This document shows, in pieces, positions 32,592-34,610 of a DNA stretch of 34,610 nucleotides. The notes under the pieces are model-generated. The model did no database searches. It saw nothing but the letters and a program-made list of their open reading frames with translations, and was not told where the DNA came from. The DNA comes from Cupriavidus sp. 2SB (GTDB lineage Bacteria > Pseudomonadota > Gammaproteobacteria > Burkholderiales > Burkholderiaceae): contig NZ_SCMX01000070.1 of the NCBI RefSeq assembly GCF_005503625.1, positions 1 through 34,610 on the forward strand. The letters are read 5' to 3'. A program made the translations under genes and the position numbers. Within the stretch, counting starts at the first letter, position 1. Every line of letters starts with the position of its first letter.

Positions 32592-33104
32592 ATGACGGAT
32601 ACCGCATCAAAAGCCGACCCCATGCTCGGCCCCATGCAAACGCTGCTCGGAAATACCTTCCGCCTGTCCGCTGCGCTGGGCGAGGCGCGCCGTGACGTAC
32701 TGAAGTCCCATGTCAAGACGATGGAGGAGCAGTTGAAGACATGCCGCGCCATGCTGGTCAAGGTCTCTGCTGCGAAGGACTGGCAGACCTTGCAGGAGTC
32801 AATGGTCTGCGTGGCGTCCGAGAGCGCAGCGCACCAAGGCGCGCTGATCGGCGAGTATGCGCGGCTGATGACCGAGGGCATGGGAGCATGGCTCGAACAG
32901 TGTCGCGCGTGCGGCGACCAATGGCTCGCCATCGACCAGAAACAGCCGCTGCCAGCAAACGCAGTCATCAATAACGGCCTGAACGGCATATCGACCGCAT
33001 TCAACGAGTTCTACGACCAGTTGGGCCGCATGGCCTTCATGCTGAACGGGCAGGGTGCCGAGGCGGGCAGTGCGGCCACGTCCGCACGCGTCCGCCAGAC
33101 GTAA
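32592..33104 (+). CDS. Phasin-family protein
   Basis: A 170-residue helical protein resembling phasins, amphipathic proteins that coat polyhydroxyalkanoate granules (FRLSAALGEARRDVLKSHVK, TLQESMVCVASESAAHQGAL, FNEFYDQLGRMAFML). AAGGAG lies before ATG 32592. It sits between the DUF2892 gene and a USP gene with short gaps, suggesting an operon. Linking a phasin to the low-oxygen island fits polymer storage as an electron sink, which is inference. Confidence 0.8.
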   Translation: MTDTASKADPMLGPMQTLLGNTFRLSAALGEARRDVLKSHVKTMEEQLKTCRAMLVKVSAAKDWQTLQESMVCVASESAAHQGALIGEYARLMTEGMGAWLEQCRACGDQWLAIDQKQPLPANAVINNGLNGISTAFNEFYDQLGRMAFMLNGQGAEAGSAATSARVRQT

Positions 33105-33141
33105 GGGTTTCCTGCCGAACTGTATTCGGGGAGGCTTCGCC

Positions 33142-33981
33142 ATGAATTACGCCACCATCCTTGTTCATCTGGATGGCAGCAGGCAACTGCATCAACGCCT
33201 GCATCTGGCCACTCAGATTGCATTGGCTCACAGCGCAAAGCTGATCGGCCTGTTTGCCGCTGGCCGGCCCGATCCGAATGCGATTCAGGGCGTGTTGAAT
33301 GGCGACCGCTATGTCGCTTCGTTCAATCGGTGGCAAGACCAGGCGCGCAGGGGGGCGAAACTGGCATTCGAGGGCGCAACGGCGGGCGTCGATATTCGCA
33401 CGCAATGGCGCGAAGTGGACTGGGGCACGCCATCTGCGGTGGTTGTCGAGACGCGTATGGCAGACCTGACGATACTGGGGCAGGCTGATCCCGCCGATCC
33501 ACTGACGATGACCGATGGCCATTTTGTCGATCAGATGATCATGCGCAGTGGACGCCCGGCGATGATCGTGCCTCATACGGGTGCGTTCCCCAGCGTGGGG
33601 CGCCGCGTGCTGATAGCGTGGAACGGTGGGGCGGAGAGTGCCCGCGCCATCCACGATGCATTGCCGATCTTGCGCAGCGCGGCGTCTGTGGAGATCACCG
33701 AATACGTGAACCCGGACCAGATGACTGACCCCTGGGCTTCGCCGGGACGTTACGCGCAAACGTGGCTGCAGGACCATGGCGTGCAGGCGCGCCTCAGAGA
33801 AGCAACCATTGACCACGGCGACGAAACTGGAGAGCTGCTGCTGTCGCACGCGGCCGATCTCGATGCTGACCTGCTGGTGATGGGGGCGTATGGCCACAGC
33901 CGGATGCGTGAACTGATGCTTGGTGGCGTCACGGCGGCGCTGCTGCGCTCGATGACCGTGCCCGTGCTGATGTCGCACTAG
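33142..33981 (+). CDS. Universal stress protein, tandem-domain
   Basis: A 279-residue two-domain USP (~1-145, ~150-279): NYATILVHLDGSRQLHQRL at the start and DLLVMGAYGHSRMRELMLGG near the end, with G-x2-G-x9-G but G replacing Ser/Thr. Very similar in layout to the proteins at 15628 and 16486. GGGGAGG precedes ATG 33142. Last gene of the DUF2892-phasin-USP operon. Confidence 0.92.
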   Translation: MNYATILVHLDGSRQLHQRLHLATQIALAHSAKLIGLFAAGRPDPNAIQGVLNGDRYVASFNRWQDQARRGAKLAFEGATAGVDIRTQWREVDWGTPSAVVVETRMADLTILGQADPADPLTMTDGHFVDQMIMRSGRPAMIVPHTGAFPSVGRRVLIAWNGGAESARAIHDALPILRSAASVEITEYVNPDQMTDPWASPGRYAQTWLQDHGVQARLREATIDHGDETGELLLSHAADLDADLLVMGAYGHSRMRELMLGGVTAALLRSMTVPVLMSH

Positions 33982-34089
33982 GTCGCTGGCACTTCTGTTC
34001 TCGACATCGTCACGCATTTTCCTGAAGGTTCATCCGCGACAAGTGCTGAGGGATCACGCCATCTGTGGTGACTTGTCAGTCAGACCGCA

Positions 34090-34610
34090 ATGACAAAGGT
34101 GGCGCTGGGCGTATCCGTCCACTATGCCGTTAGGCGTTTACCCCGAATCACCACCACATGGGTACAGATCATCAAGGCGTGTCTGCTGCTCGGTGGCGCG
34201 TCGTTCATGGCGTTCATGGTGCTGGCCCAGTTTCATTTCAGCCCTGAGGCGCTGTTTGCCAAGGCGGTAGAAGTGCATGCGAAGAAGGACTCCATCATGA
34301 GTCCGGGCAACTTCATCAAGGATCCGATATCTGCCATCTCGTTCGGGATTGCGCTGATGTTCGGTACTGCCGGCCTGCCGCACATCCTGATGCGCTTCTT
34401 CACGGTGCCCAATGCCAAGGAAGCCCGCAAGTCGGTGTTCTGGGCGACCACCTGGATTGGCTATTTCTACATCCTCACGTTCATCATCGGCTTTGGCGCG
34501 ATCGTGCTGGTGAGTACCAATGCCAGTTTTCAGGATGGCAGCGGCAAGCTGTTGGGCGGCGTCAACATGGCGGCCGTTCACCTGGCCAATGCGGTGGGTG
34601 GCAACGTCTT
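34090..34610 (+). pseudogene. actP: Acetate permease (ActP-like) fragment lacking its N-terminus, runs off right edge
   Basis: From about 34153 the frame is a convincing sodium:solute symporter of the ActP group: TTWVQIIKACLLLGGASFMA, MSPGNFIKDPISAISFGIAL, MFGTAGLPHILMRFFTVPNA, and FWATTWIGYFYILTFIIGFG. In full-length ActP (~550 residues) about 200 residues precede TTWVQ. Here the upstream frame from ATG 34090 (MTKVALGVSVHYAVRRLPRI) has no similarity I recognise and a stop lies at 34069-34071. The gene is thus 5'-truncated unless the rest was moved elsewhere. The 3' end lies beyond the window. Confidence 0.8.

Noticed and set aside
1..34610. CRISPR arrays, tRNA or rRNA genes, intact insertion sequences
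   Set aside because: No regularly spaced repeats, cloverleaf-like or rRNA-like stretches, or transposase motifs were seen on reading both strands.

Overview
This is a high-GC Burkholderiales chromosome segment, most like Cupriavidus/Ralstonia. That placement is inferred from the protein families: DUF4148, FixJ-type two-component pairs, phasin, ActP, BON and universal stress protein (USP) clusters, and an FNR-type regulator. I see no tRNA, rRNA, CRISPR array or intact insertion sequence.

Left third (1-9931). The start of a short-chain dehydrogenase (SDR) reads off the left edge. Divergent to it is a frameshifted remnant of a LysR gene, which overlaps a small secreted DUF4148 protein. Next come four signalling genes on the + strand: a receiver-only protein, a membrane PAS histidine kinase overlapping its FixJ-like regulator by 4 bp, and a second soluble kinase. 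An intact divergent SDR/LysR pair, a Gly-rich hypothetical protein of uncertain start, and a secreted DUF1254/DUF1214 protein follow.

Middle and right (10079-33981). This is an island of low-oxygen/stress genes: an MBL-fold RNase-like protein, an FNR-type Fe-S regulator, two triple-BON proteins, a zinc alcohol dehydrogenase, seven USPs, a NarL-type two-component pair, Hsp20, an LRAT-domain protein, a YeeE/YedE pair, a rhodanese, a Spy-like protein, a flavodoxin-like protein, a phasin, a DUF2892 membrane protein and several unknown small proteins. The main observation is that 13 intergenic sites fit TTG-N8-CAA, the FNR/ANR type. They range from a perfect consensus at 11035 to degenerate forms. 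In nearly every case a -10-like hexamer lies 21 nt from the box edge, as expected for FNR activation at -41.5. The FNR homologue encoded here (12748-13512) keeps all four cluster cysteines and the E-x-x-S-R recognition helix, so it is the obvious candidate regulator. The layout resembles the Anr and DosR hypoxia regulons in content, concentrated in about 21 kb.

The island is also decaying. It holds a thymidine phosphorylase-like gene cut at both ends, a P-type ATPase ending just after DKTGT, a lipoprotein with an in-frame amber codon, a broken paralogue of a small secreted protein whose FNR promoter is still intact, and at the right edge an acetate permease (ActP) lacking its first ~200 residues.
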